The position numbers and the translations under genes are program-made. From RAM1 sp041905405 (GTDB lineage: Bacteria; Pseudomonadota; Gammaproteobacteria; Burkholderiales; Burkholderiaceae_C), in the NCBI GenBank assembly GCA_041905405.1, contig JAYRLC010000003.1, positions 1 through 64,000 on the forward strand: a DNA stretch of 64,000 bases, written 5' to 3'. The notes below the pieces were generated by a model that had not been told where the DNA came from, did not search any database, and saw nothing but the letters and a program-made list of their open reading frames with translations. Within the stretch, counting starts at the first letter, position 1; the number at the start of each line of letters is the position of its first letter. Of this stretch, positions 62,493 through 64,000 are shown piece by piece.

Positions 62493-63173
62493 TTACTCCA
62501 GTACGAAATTGATGGGAACGTTGAACCACATGGCCTCGGGCACGCCGCCGCGCTTGCCGGGCACGTAGCGCCAGCGTTGCACGGTCGAGAGTGCCGCCTG
62601 GTCCAGGCGGTCAAAGCCGCTGGACTGGCGCACCTCGGCGCGCTGGGCAATGCCGTCCACGCCAATCAGCACGCGCACCACGACCTTGCCCTGTTCGCCC
62701 AGGCGCTTGCTGATGGGCGGGTAGGCGGGCTTGGGGTTTTGCAGGTAGTCGGCGTCGCTGGACGGGAGCTCGACTTTGGGTGGGGGCGGCGGCGCCACGG
62801 GGGCCGTTGCAACGGGCGCTGCGACAGGCGGGGCGGGCGGCTGCGGGGCCACCACGCCCACCGGGGCGTTGGGTGCCGGCGTCGGATCGGCAATGGCCAC
62901 GGGCAGGGGGGGCGGCGGCAGCGGCTCGGTTTTCTGGACAATGGGCTGCTTGACCGGCACGGGCTGACGCACAGGCGGGGGGGGCTCCACCTTGGGCTGG
63001 GGCGGCTCGATAAATTCGGCAATGATTTCCGCAGGCACCACGATTTCCACGGCCCGGCGCAGCAGCCCCGTCTGCAACGCCCACAGGGCGGCGACGTGGA
63101 ACAGGACCACGCTGGCCACGATCACGGCATTGCGGTTCATGGGGGGCGGAGAAGGGGACTGCAGGGAGGTCAT
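62493..63173 (-). CDS. tonB: Energy transducer TonB
   Basis: A 226-residue TonB: an N-terminal membrane helix (AVIVASVVLFHVAALWALQT), a long Pro/Val/Ala-rich periplasmic linker and the C-terminal domain beginning NPKPAYPPISKRLGEQGKVV with RVLIGVDGIAQRAEV and RWRYVPGKRGGV. Drives outer-membrane iron and haem receptors with ExbBD. The start could also be the ATG twelve codons on (MNRNAVIVAS). First gene of the tonB-exbB-exbD set. Confidence 0.93.
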   Translation of the reverse strand: MTSLQSPSPPPMNRNAVIVASVVLFHVAALWALQTGLLRRAVEIVVPAEIIAEFIEPPQPKVEPPPPVRQPVPVKQPIVQKTEPLPPPPLPVAIADPTPAPNAPVGVVAPQPPAPPVAAPVATAPVAPPPPPKVELPSSDADYLQNPKPAYPPISKRLGEQGKVVVRVLIGVDGIAQRAEVRQSSGFDRLDQAALSTVQRWRYVPGKRGGVPEAMWFNVPINFVLE

Positions 63174-63242
63174 AGTTTAGAAGCCGCGTGGCGGCCCAGG
63201 GCGACAGCGGATGCGCCGTCTACATGGAGGCGGGCAGCGGCA

Positions 63243-63317
63243 TCACTTGCGGAAGATCCACCAGGCCGACCCGACCACCAGGATCAGGCTGCCGCCGAGG
63301 CTTGTGAGGAGTTCCAT
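63243..63317 (-). CDS. Possible 24-residue membrane microprotein
   Basis: A minus-strand reading frame of 24 codons: MELLTSLGGSLILVVGSAWW then IFRK. It has a short hydrophobic helix followed by a positively charged end, as in small membrane proteins, and a GGAAGG purine stretch about 10 bases upstream. It overlaps the 3' end of bfd by 34 bases and ends 69 bases before tonB. No homologue is recalled, so it may be chance. Confidence 0.35.
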   Translation of the reverse strand: MELLTSLGGSLILVVGSAWWIFRK

Positions 63318-63529
63318 GCCCTGCCTTCCGTGATGGTGCTGGCGAGCTGGATGGCCGCGACCGGCTGGGTCGCGCTGCACTGGGCGACGACATCGCGCGC
63401 GCAGCTCTCGCAGCGGCCGCACTGCGTGGCCACGCCGAGTTCGAACTGGATGTCGTCAAAACCCATGCCGGCACGCACATGGCGCGCGATGTCGCGGTCG
63501 GAGACTCGATGGCAGACGCAGACGATCAT
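63284..63529 (-). CDS. bfd: Bacterioferritin-associated ferredoxin
   Basis: An 81-residue [2Fe-2S] protein: CxC at Cys4/Cys6 (MIVCVCHRVSDRDI) and CxxC at Cys37/Cys40 (VATQCGRCESCARDV). Bfd mobilises iron from bacterioferritin under iron starvation and is Fur-regulated. ATG at 63529 is the start of family sequence; the frame is open far upstream without homology. A Fur-like palindrome lies at 63575-63595, 46 bases ahead. Confidence 0.85.
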   Translation of the reverse strand: MIVCVCHRVSDRDIARHVRAGMGFDDIQFELGVATQCGRCESCARDVVAQCSATQPVAAIQLASTITEGRAWNSSQASAAA

Positions 63530-63574
63530 GGCGGGAGGTGTGTTTGGGCTGGCTGTTGAGGTTGATGCGATTAT

Positions 63575-63595
63575 AAATGCGAATTCATCGCATTT
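63575..63595. promoter_or_regulatory. Fur-like palindrome ahead of bfd
   Basis: AAATGCGA-ATTCA-TCGCATTT is a perfect 8-bp inverted repeat upstream of bfd and downstream of the FMN oxidase stop. AT-rich, with AATGCGAAT resembling Fur half sites of Burkholderiales; less sure than the hemP site. Confidence 0.5.
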
Positions 63596-63602
63596 GCAAT
63601 AA

Positions 63603-64000
63603 CTATTGCCTTGCCAGCAGCTCCGGCGTGATGTCGCCCGGCCTGGCACAGCCGCACAGGGCCTGTGCCACCTCGTATTCGTCGCGCAGCAGGCGCAGCA
63701 CATGTGCCACCCCGACGGCGCCGGCATTGGCCAGGCCCCAGACACAGGGCCGTCCCACCAGCACCGCCCGGGCGCCCAGGGCCCGGGCCTTGAACACGTC
63801 CGTGCCGCGCCGGATTCCGCCGTCCACCAGCAGGGGCAGGGCGCCCTGTACCGCGTCGGCCACGCGCGGAAGGGCCCAGGCGGTGCTGACGGCGGTGTCC
63901 AGCACCCTTGCCCCATGGTTGGACACGATCAGGCCGGCCACGCCCAGGGCGCTCGCCTGCCGTGCGTCCGCGGCATGCAGCACACCCTTGAGCAGCACAG
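63603..64000 (-). CDS. FMN-dependent alpha-hydroxy-acid oxidising protein (partial)
   Basis: C-terminal part (about 132 residues) of an FMN enzyme of the lactate dehydrogenase/glycolate oxidase family; the 5' portion lies beyond the right edge. Diagnostic are LLKGVLHAADARQASALGVA (Lys), GLIVSNHGARVLDTAVSTAW (His-Gly-Ala-Arg active site) and the FMN-phosphate block LPLLVDGGIRRGTDVFKARA. Substrate could be lactate, glycolate or mandelate. Confidence 0.85.
   Translation of the reverse strand, partial: VLLKGVLHAADARQASALGVAGLIVSNHGARVLDTAVSTAWALPRVADAVQGALPLLVDGGIRRGTDVFKARALGARAVLVGRPCVWGLANAGAVGVAHVLRLLRDEYEVAQALCGCARPGDITPELLARQ

Overview
The window is GC-rich chromosomal DNA from a betaproteobacterium, most likely a member of the Comamonadaceae (Burkholderiales). 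The clues are the gene order of a protocatechuate 4,5-cleavage operon that matches the Comamonas pmd operon (E-F-D-A-B-C), an EF-P with Arg32 next to its rhamnosyltransferase EarP, a phasin, a Bug-type solute-binding protein, and the dnaG-rpoD and surE-pcm-nlpD-rpoS arrangements. No complete mobile element, CRISPR array or rRNA operon is visible.

Layout. 1-6.9 kb: lower pathway for protocatechuate (lignin and phthalate aromatics) by meta cleavage, with a ModA-like binding protein in front and an aldo/keto reductase coupled behind; a 36-bp perfect inverted repeat splits pmdE from pmdF. 6.9-11.3 kb: a membrane protein with a degenerate GGDEF domain, then a Spy/CpxP-like chaperone with a CpxRA-like two-component system. 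11.3-13.4 kb: a small decayed defence island holding a truncated GIY-YIG/DUF4357 nuclease, a winged-helix/nucleotidyltransferase pair resembling an AbiE toxin-antitoxin module with a 16-bp palindromic operator, and a short hsdM-like fragment. 13.5-17.4 kb: SnoaL-like protein, MscS channel, EamA permease and a secreted hydrolase. 17.4-21.9 kb: rpoD and dnaG. 22-29.5 kb: acyl-CoA ligase, Bug protein, gamma-glutamyltransferase, an SDR under a LiuR-like palindrome, a ferric-iron binding protein and a patatin lipoprotein that share a Fur-like site. 29.7-40 kb: phasin, a coupled deacetylase-thioesterase-nitroreductase operon, two small stress-type proteins, an ion antiporter, a 2-hydroxyacid dehydrogenase, rmuC, an MFS permease, a LOG-family protein and two poorly known genes. 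40-46.5 kb: efp with earP, then uvrC, a lipoprotein, pgsA and an EamA permease. 46.5-49.5 kb: a LysR regulator divergent from a haloacetate-dehalogenase-like hydrolase and a tartrate-type dehydrogenase. 49.5-52.3 kb: hupB, tRNA-Val, ppiD, tRNA-His. 52.4-59.6 kb: quinone oxidoreductase, surE-pcm-nlpD-rpoS, a DEDDy exonuclease, a VOC protein and rlmD. 59.7-64 kb: a Bax-inhibitor-like protein, a GlcG/HbpS protein and an iron-uptake block (bfd, tonB-exbB-exbD, hemP) with Fur-like sites; an FMN alpha-hydroxy-acid oxidase runs off the right edge.

Functional links. The pmd genes take protocatechuate to pyruvate and oxaloacetate. The TonB-ExbBD, HemP, Bfd and ferric-binding genes form a probable Fur regulon spread over two sites. 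RpoD and RpoS are both encoded here. The most unusual region is the decayed defence island, whose nucleotidyltransferase has lost one of the two expected catalytic aspartates. All calls come from reading the sequence; no database search was run.
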